Assembly (NCBI GenBank): GCA_030762895.1 | Contig: CM061067.1 | Span: 170,808,518 to 170,872,517, forward strand | Direction: 5' to 3' | Source of the DNA: Sophora flavescens | Lineage: Eukaryota; Streptophyta; Magnoliopsida; Fabales; Fabaceae | Length of the DNA stretch: 64,000 nt | Shown here: positions 11,653 to 24,500 of the stretch, piece after piece | Layout of the letters: the number at the start of each line of letters is the position of its first letter | Position numbering within the stretch: the first letter of the stretch is position 1 | Position numbers and translations under genes: made by a program | The notes under the pieces: model-generated | What the model saw: the letters and a program-made list of their open reading frames with translations, nothing else | The model's database searches: none | What the model was told of the DNA's origin: nothing

Positions 11653-13944
11653 TTGCCACAATCAGCACTTTGGCATTTCAGATTAGGACATTTGTCCAAT
11701 AGTAGGATACAGTCCTTACATAGTGATTTTCCTTTTGTGAATGTTGATGAAAATTCTGTTTGTGATGTATGCCACTATGCTAGGCATAAGAGATTACCTT
11801 TTAGCTTAAGTCCAAGTAAAGCTTCTAAATGTTGTGAGTTGTTGCACTTTGATATATGGGGACCCATTTCTACACCTTCAGTTCATGGTCACAAGTATTT
11901 TTTAACGACATTAGATGACTATAGCAGGTTCACCTGGATAATTTTGCTTAAAACCAAAGGGGAAGTAAGTGATCATGTGAAAAACTTTGTTGCTATGCTG
12001 GAAAATCAAAATAACACCAAGGTGAAGATAATAAGAACAGACAATGGACCAGAATTTTTGATGCCACACTTTTATGCTTCAAAAGGGATAGTACATCAAA
12101 CAAGTTGTGTGGAGACTCCACAACAAAATGGGAGGGTTGAAAGGAAACATGAACATGTTTTAAATGTGGGTAGAGCTCTCCTTTTCCAATCAAAACTCCC
12201 AAAACAATATTGGTCATATGCTGTGTTACATGCTACCTTTATAATTAACAGAGTCCCTAGTCCTCTCTTGAAAAATAAGGCTCCATATACTGTTTTGAAT
12301 GATGAAGTACCAGATTTGCACTCATTAAAGGTTTTTGGATCTCTTTGCTATGCATCCACAATTCACTCCCATAGAACTAAATTGGAACCAAGGGCTAGAA
12401 AATGCATTTTCTTAGGGTATAAATCTGGTATGAAAGGAGCTGTCTTACTGGATTTGAATAACAAGGAATTATTTGTATCTAGAGATGTGACATTTCATGA
12501 GCATGTTCTACCATACAAATCTACTCAACCCTTATCCAGGTGGCATTACCATTCCCCCAATTATCATGAATCTGATCTCCAAATGCCACAACCAGCTTTG
12601 ATCAGTAAACCAGAATCTGCATCAGCAGAGCCACCCGAACCTGATAATGACACAGCTGTGCAAAAATCAATGACTCAAGGTGTCAGAAAATCGCACAGGG
12701 AAAGGCATCTTCCTCCTCATCTCTCAGACTACATATGCAGCCTCTCAACAGCCACAGCTACTCCATCATCTTCAGGTACTCCTTACCCCATTTCTGAGTT
12801 TCACTCATTCTCTAAATTATCTCCTGCACACCACAAGTTTTCCTTGTCTATGAGCACAGTGACAGAACCACAAAGTTATGAGGAAGCTTGTAAATATTCT
12901 TGTTGGAATGAGGCCATGCAAACTGAGTTGGAAGCCTTAGAAAGAAATGGCACATGGCAGCTAGTGGACTTGCCTCCAAACGTCAAACCAATTGGAAGCA
13001 AATGGGTCTACAAAGTGAAACGCAGGGCAGATGGCACAATTGAAAGATATAAGGCTAGATTAGTAGCCAAGGGTTACAATCAAGTTGAAGGACTGGATTT
13101 CTTTGATACTTTTAGTCCAGTGGCCAAGTTGACAACAGTTAGGGTGCTACTTGCCATTGCATCTATGCACAATTGGCATTTACATCAACTTGATGTAAAT
13201 AATGCCTTTCTACATGGGGATCTAAAGGAAGATGTGTACATGGCAGTCCCTAAAGGTGTGATATGCAGTAAGGAGAATATGGTTTGCAAGTTGAAGAAGT
13301 CACTATATGGACTCAAGCAAGCAAGTAGAAAATGGTATGAAAAATTGACTTCCTTGCTCCTCACCCAAGGATATTGCCAATCCACTTCGGACTACTCACT
13401 ATTCACCCACAGCAAGGAAGGTGCATTCACGGCTCTTTTGGTCTATGTAGATGATGTAATTCTTGCCGGAAATTGTTTAAAGGAATTTGCAAGGATCAAG
13501 ACTGTTCTGGATGATGCTTTCAAGATCAAGGACCTAGGTGTATTAAAGTATTTCCTTGGGCTAGAAGTAGCTCAATCCAAAAGTGGCATTTCAATTTGTC
13601 AAAGGAAATATTTCCTAGATTTACTGAGTGAAACAGGACTTCTTGGGTCCAAACCTACAAAGACTCCCTTAGATCCATCCATCAAGCTACACCAAGAATC
13701 TGCAGAGGCATATAGGGATATTAGTGGATACAGGTGGTTGATTGGAAGACTCCTCTATTTGACAAATACTAGACCGGATATCACCTTTGCGATTCAACAA
13801 CTAAGTCAGTTCCTTAGTGCACCTACTGTAACTCACTATAACTCAGCTTGCAGGGTGATAAGGTACTTGAAAGGGAGTCCTGGCCGTGGCTTATTTTTTC
13901 CCAGAGACTCAACTCTTCAACTGTTTGGGTTTTCGAGATCTTGA
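11653..13944 (+). pseudogene. Copia integrase-reverse transcriptase, truncated by frameshift
   Basis: The frame opens with the integrase zinc domain (LWHFRLGHLS, then CDVCHYARHKR; HHCC pattern). The DDE core follows: FDIWGPISTPSVHGHKYF, RTDNGPEFL and CVETPQQNGRVERKHEH. A linker carries SHRERHLPPHLSDYI. Reverse transcriptase includes NAFLHGDLKEDVYMAVPKG, SLYGLKQASRKWYEKL and YVDDVILAGN. RNase H begins but the frame breaks at about 13935, where GATGCTGATTGGGC of the sister copy has become GATCTTGATTGG with an inserted base, giving a stop at 13942-13944. Confidence 0.9.
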
Positions 13945-14390
13945 TTGGCTGGGTGTTTGGATTCCAGAAAATCTATTACCGGGTATTGTTTCTTTATGGG
14001 ATCATCCTTAATTTCTTGGAGAACAAAGAAACAACAAACTGTTTCTAGGTCTTCATCAGAGGCAGAATATCGTGCTTTGTCCACTGCATCATGTGAGCTC
14101 CAATGGATATTATATCTCCTTGCTGATTTAAATGTGAAATGCCATAGATCACCTGTGTTGTACTGTGATAACCAGAGTGCGATGCATATTGCTTCTAATC
14201 CGGTCTTCCATGAACGCACCAAACACCTTGAAATTGATTGTCATTTTGTAAGGGAAAAGGTACAAGATGGTACCCTTCGACCATCGCTGCTGTTGCTTCC
14301 AAAGCTCAACTAGCCGATTTCTTTACTAAGGCTTTGCCACCTACTGCCTTCATTCCCTTCATTTCCAAGTCGGGCATGATGGACTTATAC
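13945..14390 (+). pseudogene. Copia RNase H, separated by frameshifts
   Basis: This continues the domain in a new frame: AGCLDSRKSITGYCFFMGSS, SRSSSEAEYRALSTASCEL and CDNQSAMHIASNPVFHERTK. A second indel near 14283 stops it at 14313. The last segment (ADFFTKALPPTAFIPFIS) resumes in another frame before the polypurine tract. Confidence 0.85.
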
Positions 14391-14413
14391 CATGGTCCAC
14401 ACTTGCGGGGGTG

Positions 14414-14843
14414 TTAAACATGAAGAGTGTTGAGTGGAAAATAAATCATTCTTGATTTGGATGTGGATGGTGCTGACTTAGAAGCTGATGACATGGAGAG
14501 TGACACCAAATTAAAGAACATTCTAGACTCAGAGGATTCACTTCAGCACAAGGAATATTCACAGGCATGAAAATCACATGGAGAGAGAGGGGGAGGCACC
14601 ACACCAGAGTCATGATTTCTGTTATGCTGAGTCATGATAATTTGTTAAGTTGTTAGTAGCTTTGTTTTGATGTAATAGGGCCTAGCTTTGCTTCTGGTGC
14701 TCCTGCACCTCTTTATATAAATACTTTTCCTGTTTCTATTGAAAATCATCAATGAATACACATATTCATTCGATCAAACCATTGCTCCTTTGTTCTGTTT
14801 CCTTATATTTCCTACCCACCATGTGTTTGATTAAAGTTTAAGA
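14414..14843 (+). repeat. Copia right LTR
   Basis: It starts TGTTAAACATGAAG and ends GTTTAAGA, the same ends as 9574-10005. A small indel cluster near 14440 (loss and gain around AAATCATTCTTG) distinguishes it. Confidence 0.9.
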
Positions 14844-16603
14844 GAGTGCTAAGGTTCCATTTTTGAGCACCTCGCAACTGAGAATGGAGTAGAAGGCATT
14901 GACTCCCAATGTGAGAGAGTTTCATGATACCTTGCCAATCAGAGTAGGAAAATTTGCTAAATTTGTCTACCCTTCATTTAAGATGAACCCGAAAAGATAT
15001 AATTAAAAAGCAAACCTTTATGCCCAATCCAATTAACTCCTTTCGCTTTGCCATCTTTTATTTACTTTATTCTCTGCCGCAATGTTCCAATAAAAGTTGG
15101 GTTAATGAAGAGTTTAGCATTAACAAATCCAGTAATTATTATTAATATTTTATTTTAAAACAAAACTTGACTATCAGTTTAGTTCAGTGTTCTCCATATA
15201 GAAAAAATAAAATAGAAAATGTATTGAATGGAAGAGAGACAATTTTACAATTAATTACAATTTTTTAGAAGTGCATTTACAATTTTGTCCCAACACCACC
15301 TTACATATTTCTCAAGTGATTTTACAAATATGCCCCCAATCATTTCCTTCCTTTTAATAATAAAAATGCGGGATAGAGAATATCATATTTACAGGTTTAT
15401 AAATATTTTAAAACAACAAAATATATAAATTTTAAAAAGTAAATAATAAAATAATACAAAAATTTCATAGCTCGATTTAACGGATCAGATTAGTTCATTA
15501 TCACTATAATATTACTCCCCATCTTAACCATTCATCTTATATTGATTTAACGGATCAGATTAGTTCATTAACACTCCCCCCACGTGACCTCTTCTTCCCA
15601 TTTGCTGCCTCTGCCACAACGATAATAACGAAGACACGCTCAAGGGAAAAGCAAAAAGAGAGGAAACAGAGGTAGCATAGCAGAGGGAGAGAGAGATGAA
15701 TAGAGTGAAGAAGGTCAACACAAGCACAAGGCAAGACGAACACATAGAGACGAAGAGGACTTTCCGTCATAGAGAGACCAGACCCATGTCTCGGATTCAA
15801 TTGGGGTAACGAAACTGTCACGAGGGTCAATTGGTATAAGCAGGGGTAATGAATTTGCCCTCTCGTTTCTGCAAATCAATTAGTATGCATTGATTTTGGC
15901 ATACCATCCTCATTAAATCAAATTCATGCTTCTCAGAATCCCATGAATGTATACTGTATGATAAAATGCCTAGGCTAATGCAATTAAACATATCCATAAA
16001 CTTTTATCAGCTAAGCGTTAAAATGCAAAATATGCTTGTTTTCTTTTGCTTAGTCGAACATTACATGAAGATTTTGGAAAATGAGTGCCACTAGATTTGA
16101 CTAATGATAGAATCCTATGCCTTCTATTGATCATGTGACCAACTCCACTTTTTGGTTATTGTACACAATAGTGTGTGAAAAAATTGTGCAGGGAATCTAA
16201 CTCCTATCCAATGGCTCTGAGAAGATTATGAGAAGTGATCTTATATATTAATTGTTGAAGTGATAATACTTACCCAGTACTTAAACTCACAAGGAATGCA
16301 CAGTTGAGTTTTAACTTCAGTCACTTCTTGTATCAGTTTGCAAGTTAGGAGCTATACAAGCATGTTATAACTAATATCAATATGTTATCCATTTCTTGTT
16401 TGGGTGTGGTCTCTGGTTTAAAGGTCCTTACTGGTTATTGGCCATCCTGTTTTTTTTTTTTTTTTTTTTTTTGTGGTTTTATTTCTTGCTGGTTTGACAG
16501 GTTATGTTTCTGTACTTGTTTGTGCTTGTCTTTTAGCACTAGTTGTGTTGAAGATTAGCTTCGCTTGGTTTTAATAAATCCATTTTGCTTATTAAATTTT
16601 TTT
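14844..16603. other. Intergenic, AT-rich, short direct repeat and poly-T tract
   Basis: No gene is seen. A 27-bp direct repeat containing GATTTAACGGATCAGATTAG occurs at 15474-15500 and 15544-15570. A T23 run lies at 16450-16472. Minus-strand frames at 15555-15830 are low-complexity and unconvincing. Confidence 0.6.
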
Positions 16604-16994
16604 TATCAAGTAAACATGCAATATGTTATTTCTGCAGCATTATTACTCCAAAAAATTGTCAATCCTGTTTCTATAGAAATAAACTGTGATGCAAATGATT
16701 GGATTTGCCAGATGCAGGTGAGGGTTTACACAACATTCCAAGTTTAGAGCGAACTGGATGTGGCCAAAAGTCTTGGAATCATTGCTTGAATTGGATCAGA
16801 CTCCAATTACCAAGTGAACATGGGAAAGAAGCCATTGAATGAACAAGCTATAATCAAAATGAAGGACACGCCAAGGCTTACACCAGCTGAACTCATTGGC
16901 ACCAGCATTCCTCACTGTTGCTATATTTGTTACATGGAATGTCAAGCAAGTAAAAGACAAGCTTCTAGAAGATGTAGTTCTATTTAAGTATAAC
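16604..16994 (+). pseudogene. Unidentified gene relic with exon-like segments
   Basis: A splice-like CTGCAG at 16633-16638 precedes a 72-base open stretch ending INCDANDWICQMQ before GTGAGG at 16718. Downstream, from the ATG at 16819, comes MGKKPLNEQAIIKMKDTPRL then TPAELIGTS. A one-base shift continues as FLTVAIFVTWNVKQVKDKLL and EDVVLFKYN, which looks like a membrane segment plus an amphipathic tail. The two halves read as a single protein end only across the frame change. I do not recognise the family, and the call rests on coding-like composition alone. Confidence 0.3.
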
Positions 16995-17539
16995 ATGGAT
17001 CTTGTATCAAGTTACAGTTAGTTTAGGCAATCATGTATAACATGGATATTGTATTTAAGCAACGATATATATCCAAAACTCTTTTTTGTATTGTCAGAAT
17101 TTTGTCAATATATATTACATGACTATGACTATTGTTTCTTTATCCTTTGTACTGCAATCTTAGCATTTGAAGTGACAAGTGTATATGTTAATAACATTAT
17201 TAAACAAGAGCAAAAAGTGCTGATCCCATAGTGCAATAACACTGACAGAAAATAAAAACAATGTGCCCTCCTTATGCTTTTATTGACAGGATCTGTTTCA
17301 GTAATAACAAATGTAAACTTCATTGACACAATTTATATCACTAAATAGAAAAAATTGTTCTAAGTGTATGGCTCTGACATCACTTGGCAATCAAGCATCA
17401 TAGGCCTGCATCAAATACTCGCAAATGACTCCTTCACTATTTAATCCATCATCACAGACCTGCAAAAGCATAAATACAACACTAGTTAGTTACTTGTGGT
17501 AAAAAATCAAATACAATAGAAAAATTCAAAGAATGTAAG
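16995..17539. other. Intergenic, no feature seen
   Basis: AT-rich sequence without supported genes or clear repeats. Confidence 0.5.
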
Positions 17540-17940
17540 GATGCTTACATGTATGTTAATCCTTCAGATTTCTTTTTCTTGCAAGTCCTGCTGTTGTGAC
17601 CATGTTCTCCACACTCATGGCATGCTTTCCTTTTGACTAATAACTTATTAAGTGATACTTCAAGCCCACTCTTAAATCTACAACTTATATAATAGATGCA
17701 GGTTTGATTCTCTCAAAGAAACTAGAAGACGTTAATTGGATATATATAAAAAAGTGAATCTCCATTCCATCAAAATAGGAGCTACCAGCTCTTGTCTTAA
17801 TCATCAATCTTCCCTTTGTTATAAAACTTACATTCCATTCACACAGGATGGCTGCTATGGACATCGTTTCTAAAAACTCGTTGTCATTTTCATGTATGCG
17901 TCTAGGCTCTAGCCACATCCCAACCAAGCTTCGTACACCA
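17540..17940 (-). pseudogene. Fragment with CCHC zinc knuckle
   Basis: On the minus strand near 17640-17570 the reading KRKACHECGEHGHNSRTCKK gives a CX2CX4HX4C zinc knuckle. It follows SGLEVSLNKLLV in the same frame. Upstream on the same strand (17927-17685) is an 80-codon frame without recognised domain. GHNSRTC knuckles occur in MULE transposases and in some plant MYB proteins, and I cannot decide between them. It looks like a gene fragment. Confidence 0.35.
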
Positions 17941-18134
17941 TGTTTGTATTGACATTAAGGGTAAGTACTAAGTACACTGCTAATAATACCTACCATGCAA
18001 ATTAACCTCAATACCCTTTTGTTCAATTTCACTTCTGATGCTTGGGATTATAGAATTTGAACCTTCGTGGTATATATGTAACAGAAGGAATATTGCAATT
18101 TGCAACTAACGTGAATGAGTTCAATTACGTTCTT

Positions 18135-18310
18135 AGGTAGCGTTTGATATAAGTTTTAAAAAAGTATTCCTAATGTTGATATGAGAATAAAATTTTCTCA
18201 TATTTATTACAAATTCTAAAAATTTTATTCCCAAAAATAAAAAATTTCCAAAAATAAAATAAATAAATGATACTTATAAACTTAAAATAACTACGCGCAC
18301 CAAACAGGGA
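18135..18310. repeat. Possible small MITE upstream of the receptor kinase
   Basis: A roughly 175-bp AT-rich block opens with GGTAGCGTTTGATATAAG and closes with GCGCACCAAACAGGGAC. The ends are roughly inverted (GCGTTTGAT versus CTGTTTGGTG), as in many small plant MITEs. No clear target duplication was found. Confidence 0.35.
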
Positions 18311-18461
18311 CTTGGAAAGCCTTAGAAGCACAGCTGCATATGTGACTGGGTCAAATATACTAATCCACATAGGTGGTTTTTATTGGTCTAAAAAAAGTTT
18401 ACCTTGTGACGTGGAAAGACTCCTATCTCATGTCATATGTGGTCGTGTTAGACTGTGTGAG

Positions 18462-18467
18462 TTGACC
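18462..18467 (+). promoter_or_regulatory. W-box (TTGACC) upstream of the receptor kinase
   Basis: TTGACC lies 82 bases before the chosen ATG. WRKY factors bind W-boxes, and many CRK genes are WRKY- and salicylate-responsive. A single hexamer is weak evidence. Confidence 0.35.
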
Positions 18468-18548
18468 GACTTCCACAATAATTCTTCTCTCTCCCCATTA
18501 CAAGAAGACTTGAGTTCACAACCTGTTCCGATCCGGAGGATTACTACA

Positions 18549-21500
18549 ATGGCTATGATTTGTTCACCATTGCTGCTGCTTTGGTTTCTTCTTTCTCTCT
18601 TTGTCATACTCACCAGGTCTAAAGCCGAAGACCAGCTAATTTTCAAGTACCATGAGTGTAACGAACTCCTCGGAAACTTTACCCCTGGTAGTAGTACCTA
18701 CCAAAACAACCGGAATACCCTTTTGTCCAATATCTATTCTCGCAAAGAAATAGACTACGGCTTCTACAATTTCTCCTATGGACAAGACACTGACAAAGTT
18801 AACGCAGTTGGGCTTTGTAGAGGAGATGTTAAGCCAGATGTCTGCCGTAGTTGCCTCCGACAGTCGGCATCCCTTCTCATTGAACGGTGCCCAGTTCAGA
18901 AGGCGGCAATTGGGTGGTTCGACCAATGCATGTTACGCTACTCTAACGAGTCAATATTATTTGGTGCCATGGTAACTGATCCTTCCAACACTCAGTGCAG
19001 CGCAGATGTACAAAGTAATATGAGTGATATACTCCAGCAAACGCTCGACGACTTGCTGAATAGACTGCGAAGCATAACAGCATCCGGTGACTCCCGCCGT
19101 AAGTTTGCTGAAGCGAATGCTACAGTTGATTCAACCAATGAGACTGTATATGCTCTCCTTCAGTGCACACCGGATTTGTCCGAGCAAAACTGTACTGAAT
19201 GCTTGCGTATTGCTTCCTTCCGAATTTCATTCTTTTGTAAAAGATTGAGAGGTGCACAATATTCAGGACCAAGTTGTTCTGCTAGATATGAGAACTACAC
19301 CTTTTTTGAGCCCGTTGTCGTTGTTCATGCACCAGCACCACAGCCACAAACGTCGCCTTCGCAATTGCAACTAGTTCCCCCTCCCGGATCTGCTATTACC
19401 ACGTCTAAACCCGGTACTTTTCACGTTATACATTGCTAGTTTTTTTTTTATTATTATTATAAAACCTTCAAACTATAACAGTATTTACAAAAGAATTTAT
19501 ATATTTTTTTTCCAATGATACTGGTGGTATCTCGAGTCCGTGATATGTGAAATATGAGATTCTGTCGTGATTTACCGAATCAACCCGGTAGCTAGAATTA
19601 TGTTAAACTGACAAGTCTTTGTTTTATAATTTTCGTGTTTCTTTGATTCTTTCTATTCTGTCTGATGATTGCGTGATATTTGGGTTGGAATTTCAGCATT
19701 TGTGTTACTTCTCTATATCATTATCAGCTGGTTAGACATGTCAAAATATATGTTATTAGTTATTATTATCCCTAATCAACTTAGATTTGTGGTTTTTCAG
19801 TTCCAGGAAAAAGCAAAACATCAAGAACAGTCATTGCCATAGTTGCTTCGGTTGTTGCACTGGTCCTCCTCATCCTTATCTGCATTTATTTAAGAGTGAG
19901 AAAACCAAAAGACGAATATATTGAAAGTAAGTCAACGCTAGTCTACTTGAATCTTGTGATTTATACTGCATCCGGATTTTTAAGGGGGGAACTCTGCTTA
20001 ATTAGATAAAAAGAAAATAGCGTCTCTTATGATGATTTGGGGTGGGGACAAAAATGTTAAAAGTTATAGGTTGCAAGGTCACATCTTCCCATTTATCAAA
20101 AAAGGTCACATCTTCCCTGTTAACATTAACAAATTATGGTTGTATAATACCATTTCTTAAATGAATTTTTTTTTAATGTATTTTAACATAAAATTGGTTA
20201 TTTATGGATATATCAGTATATCATAAATTTTTACCCTCATATATAATATTATAATAATAAATGATATAGATTTATTGATCAAAAAAATCTCTTTTACCCT
20301 TTCACTCCATCTCCCTCTCCATCACCCTGACAATCACCATCCACCCACACTACCTCTCCCAACCTTCTCCAATGATCAGTCAAAACCACCCTCTGATAAG
20401 TCCCCAACCACGCACTAACACCCACCAAGCCAAAAAGACCAGCGCTATGCAATATAAAAGTAAGCATTAGCAATTCAACGAAATTAGCAGCTCTACAACA
20501 AGCTGCAAAACAGGTGCGGAAGGGGTTGGCGCGGGGATTCTGGGTTAGCAGTAATTTTATTTGGTGTTGGGCTTTTAGGTATAAAATTATATAGGTAATA
20601 AAACATTCCAAAATTTTTTGGAGGAGCCTGTCATCATAAAGCTCCCCCACTGGATACACCCGCACCCACACCAACACGTCGGGTCTAGTCGAGCCACGAG
20701 AGGGTAAACCCGGTTTGAGTGTTTTGCTGCCCGTGTTAGGGCTTGAAGTTGCAACAACGAAACTTCCGCCGTCACCAGAGTATATTAATGGATGCCCACA
20801 ATAACGAAAATGAAAGATTAATAGATGATTGATGGTTCCCAGTTGTTGATGATGCCTCTATTGTGGTTCCAGTAGGAGAGATTGGGTTGCTTAAACGGGG
20901 ACGTACGGTTTGGTGGTGTTGGTGGGGTGGTCGGTGGTGATAGGGGTGGTGGAGGTCGGAGGTGATAGGGGAGGTGGTCAGCGCGTGGTGGTAGTGAAAG
21001 ATACAAAGAATATGTTGATGGGGTTAAAAGACGATTTTCACATTGAAATTTGGGATATATCAGTATAATCATAAATAATCAACTTCATGTTAGAATCAAC
21101 CATTTTTTTTATGTGTACACAGATATTTCTTGGCCAATAATTAAAGATTAATCTCTTTCAAGATGTTAAATGAAAAGTTGGGTATGATATTGTAATCAAA
21201 TAATTATATAGTCGATTTTAAAAGAATAATATGTAGAACATTAATTGCTCAAAAAAAAAGATGTAACTCAATGACGGTCACATTTTGATATATTATATCA
21301 TATTTTCAATCAATAATATCTTATAATACTTTATATTTTTTAATATTAAATTAAAATTTAATTTTTATGATAATATATTATTAATTGAAATATAATATAA
21401 CAAGACAAGTGATCTATATGTAAATAAGCCAATACGAGAAAGACAAAAGAAACATAATTCAAGAGAGCAGTAATTAATTTTTTCAATTATTCTCACTTTG

Positions 21501-24500
21501 ACTAATCTATCTTAAATTGTCAGGGCTTTTGATTTTTTTAACTACCCAACTTCGTCCTCGGACCTCCCTCCATTAGTTTTGGAGGAAGCTAATAAGTATT
21601 TTTAGGATATTATTTAAGAAATAAAAAAAAATTATATAAAAAATAATATATTTAATATTTTGAATGATGTGATATTTAATTTTTCAATACAAATTTTTAC
21701 TTCTATAACTTCCTTAATCAACACTCTTTAGCATGATCTGCATCACCCATTAGTTTTTCTTTTGATTTTCTCTAAATTCCCCTGAACCCTAGCTCTTCTC
21801 TTCCATACTTTCTTCTCACCCCCCACCCACCCCACCCTCGTTCCTCCCACCTCCCCTTCTGATACCTGCTACCCCTAACTAGAAGGGGAACAAAGTTTCC
21901 AGCACAATACAAGAATCCAACATAGAAGGGGAATATTGCTGTGTTATATAAATGATTTGAAGAATCTTTTTTTTTTTATAACAGATTTAAAGAATCTTAC
22001 TATGGGATTGTCAGGAAGCCTTGGATCAGTGATGATAAATTTTTTCTCAATACGTTCAAGTATGGTAGCAAGATCAAGGCCCTTTCGCTTTTCCCTCTGC
22101 TTTTCTTTTTCATCAAATTCAAACCTATCAGGCCTCTCATCGTCCTCACTCTCAGAGCCAAATTCCTTAACAACCGCCATAGTTTTTTTGTGTGTTAAAA
22201 AATTTAACACACGAAAACCTAGTTTCCGTGAGACACTGAAAATAGGGGAAAAAAAAAGATAGAGGTTGTCGTCGTGCTCCGCCACCGCCCGTGCCTGACT
22301 GGAGGTTGTAAATGGATGATAGAGTGTAGTATGGCGAGAGATGGGAGGAGAATAATAGAAAGAAGATGAGAGAGTGATGGGTTGAGAAGGGTTGAGGATG
22401 GACGAAGTGGGGTAAAGGTTTGAGAAAAGGGCATTTGCGGAATAAAAAAAATTAAAGGGGGAGGAAGGTGGGAAGATGAATTTATGGGGTTTGAAAATTG
22501 AAAGTCAACTGTTAGTTGCTTAGGTGGGGATTTTCTTGTGGTATTTCTTTTATTCTCCACGTGAATTCTGGAATCAAACCCAGAATTATAAAAAGGAATA
22601 GGTTTTTTTTGGGTTATGTACTTGGGATCGAATAAGTACTCGAAGTATCCTATGGCTTAAATCTTTAGGATCCGTTATGAGACTAATCTCTGAGTCGACT
22701 GCGTGGTTAGTAAAGCCTGACCAAGGGTTGTTGCATAGCTAAGGATCAAACTCAGGCAGAGCCCAAACGATTCGTCCTTAAGTAGTGATACGTTAATCAC
22801 ATGCATTTAACCATTTGGTTAAAAGGAATAAGGTCTTGAAACAGAGGAATACCATCCTAAATTTTAATCAAGTACTTTTAATACCTAATAATTTCATATC
22901 TTGAAAATGGACTGAAAACAGGATACAGTAAAATGTTTCTAAATTCTGCATGCTCTATCCGGTTAATATGCCTCATTGCCTTGTGAAGTTAACTGAAAAC
23001 CTTGTGAAAACTCATGCGGCAGGTGAAGGTGAGGCAGAACCAGAAGCTGAAACTGATAATGATATCAAAACCACTGAGCTGTTACAATTTGACTTTGAAA
23101 CCATCAGATTTGCTACAAATAACTTCTCTGATGAAAATAAGCTTGGACAAGGTGGATTTGGAACTGTTTACAAGGTATAAATGTTTATATCCTTTTTATG
23201 GAATCATGGTACATCCTGATAATTTGCCGAGAACTACATGAATTAAACTTTGATTTGTTTTCAGGGTAGGCTCTCTGATGGACAAGAAGCTGCCATCAAA
23301 AGGTTGTCTCTCGATTCTTGCCAAGGAGAGGCAGAATTTAAGAACGAAGTGCTGCTAACGGGGAAGCTTCAGCACCGAAACTTAGTTAGGCTATTTGGTT
23401 TCTGTTTGCGAAAAAAAGAAAGGCTACTGATATATGAGTTTGTTCCCAATAAGAGCCTCGATTATTTCATATTTGGTAAGTTAAAAACTTTGGTTTGAAT
23501 TTTACTTATCTTGACAAAATAAATAGATATTTTGAACGGTCCATTAAATTGTAGGATAAAGCTAAGCTAGTATATAGTGAATAAAAGTGTAAACTGATAA
23601 AGTAAGGATATGTCCACATTTAATTAGTTAAAGTGTATTGGAATCTCAATTCACTCTAGCTAATTAAGGGTGAATACACTCTTATTTTCTCATTTTACAC
23701 TTTTGCTCACTTTAAATTAGTTCAACCTAAATTGTAAGACTATATCCATGTTGGCTTGGGTATTTGTGTAGATCCAATCAAGCGTGCAACTTTGGATTGG
23801 GAAAGACGCTACAAGATCATAAAAGGCATTGCTCGCGGCCTTCTTTACCTTCATGAAGAGTCCCGAATACAAATTATTCACCGTGATATCAAAACAAGTA
23901 ACATTTTGTTAGATGAAGAGTTAAATCCAAAAATTTCAGATCTTGGCCTGGCAAGATTGTTTGATATTAATAAAACTCTAGGCAATACAAGTAGAATTGT
24001 TGGGAGCATGTAAGTATCACAGTAGGCTTTATTTTATAAGAAAATTCCTAATTTCCAATTGAAAAATGAAGATGATATACCCCGAGAAGATCAAGTAACA
24101 TTTTATGACTGTGTTGACATGCAGTGGATATATGGCGCCTGAGTACTTACATGGGGAATTCTCAGTGAAGTCAGATGTCTTTAGTTTTGGCGTAATAATT
24201 TTGGAAATTGTATGCGGGCAGCAAAATATCGAGTTTCATAATGGGGAGAAGGTAGAGGGTCTACTAAGCTTTGTAAGTGTGGTACCATTCTACTATTAGT
24301 TAATCTTATGAAATTATTTGTTGTGCAAATAAACTTTTATCTGCTATTAGTTGTTCACATTAAATTTATACGGTTAAGAAATTTGATTGTAAATAATATT
24401 GTTTATTTTTCAATTGATTAAATTCTTGCAGGCATGGAAAAATTGGACAGCAGGGACAGCTTTTAATATTGTAGATGCCACATTAAACTATGGTTCAAGG

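Larger units (their letters stand above)
9574..14843 (+). mobile_element. Ty1/Copia LTR retrotransposon, near full length, defective
   Basis: The order is LTR, primer site, gag, protease, integrase, reverse transcriptase, RNase H, polypurine tract (GCGGGGG at 14406-14413), LTR. The order GAG-PR-INT-RT-RH identifies Copia. LTRs are about 430 bp and nearly identical, so insertion was recent. At least four frame breaks disable the polyprotein (near 10900, 11272, 11649 and 13935). The right flank starts GAGTGCT; a matching sequence lies left of the truncated upstream copy, not next to the shared LTR. This suggests the tandem pair behaves as one insertion. Confidence 0.92.

Noticed and set aside
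15555..15830. Cys/Leu-rich minus-strand frames
   Set aside because: The composition is that of a purine-rich plus strand. No domain or second exon is present.
20294..20677. 127-codon minus-strand frame in the CRK intron
   Set aside because: No family is recognisable, it has low-complexity Gly/Asp ends, and it lies in a spliced intron. It is mentioned only as a possible captured fragment.
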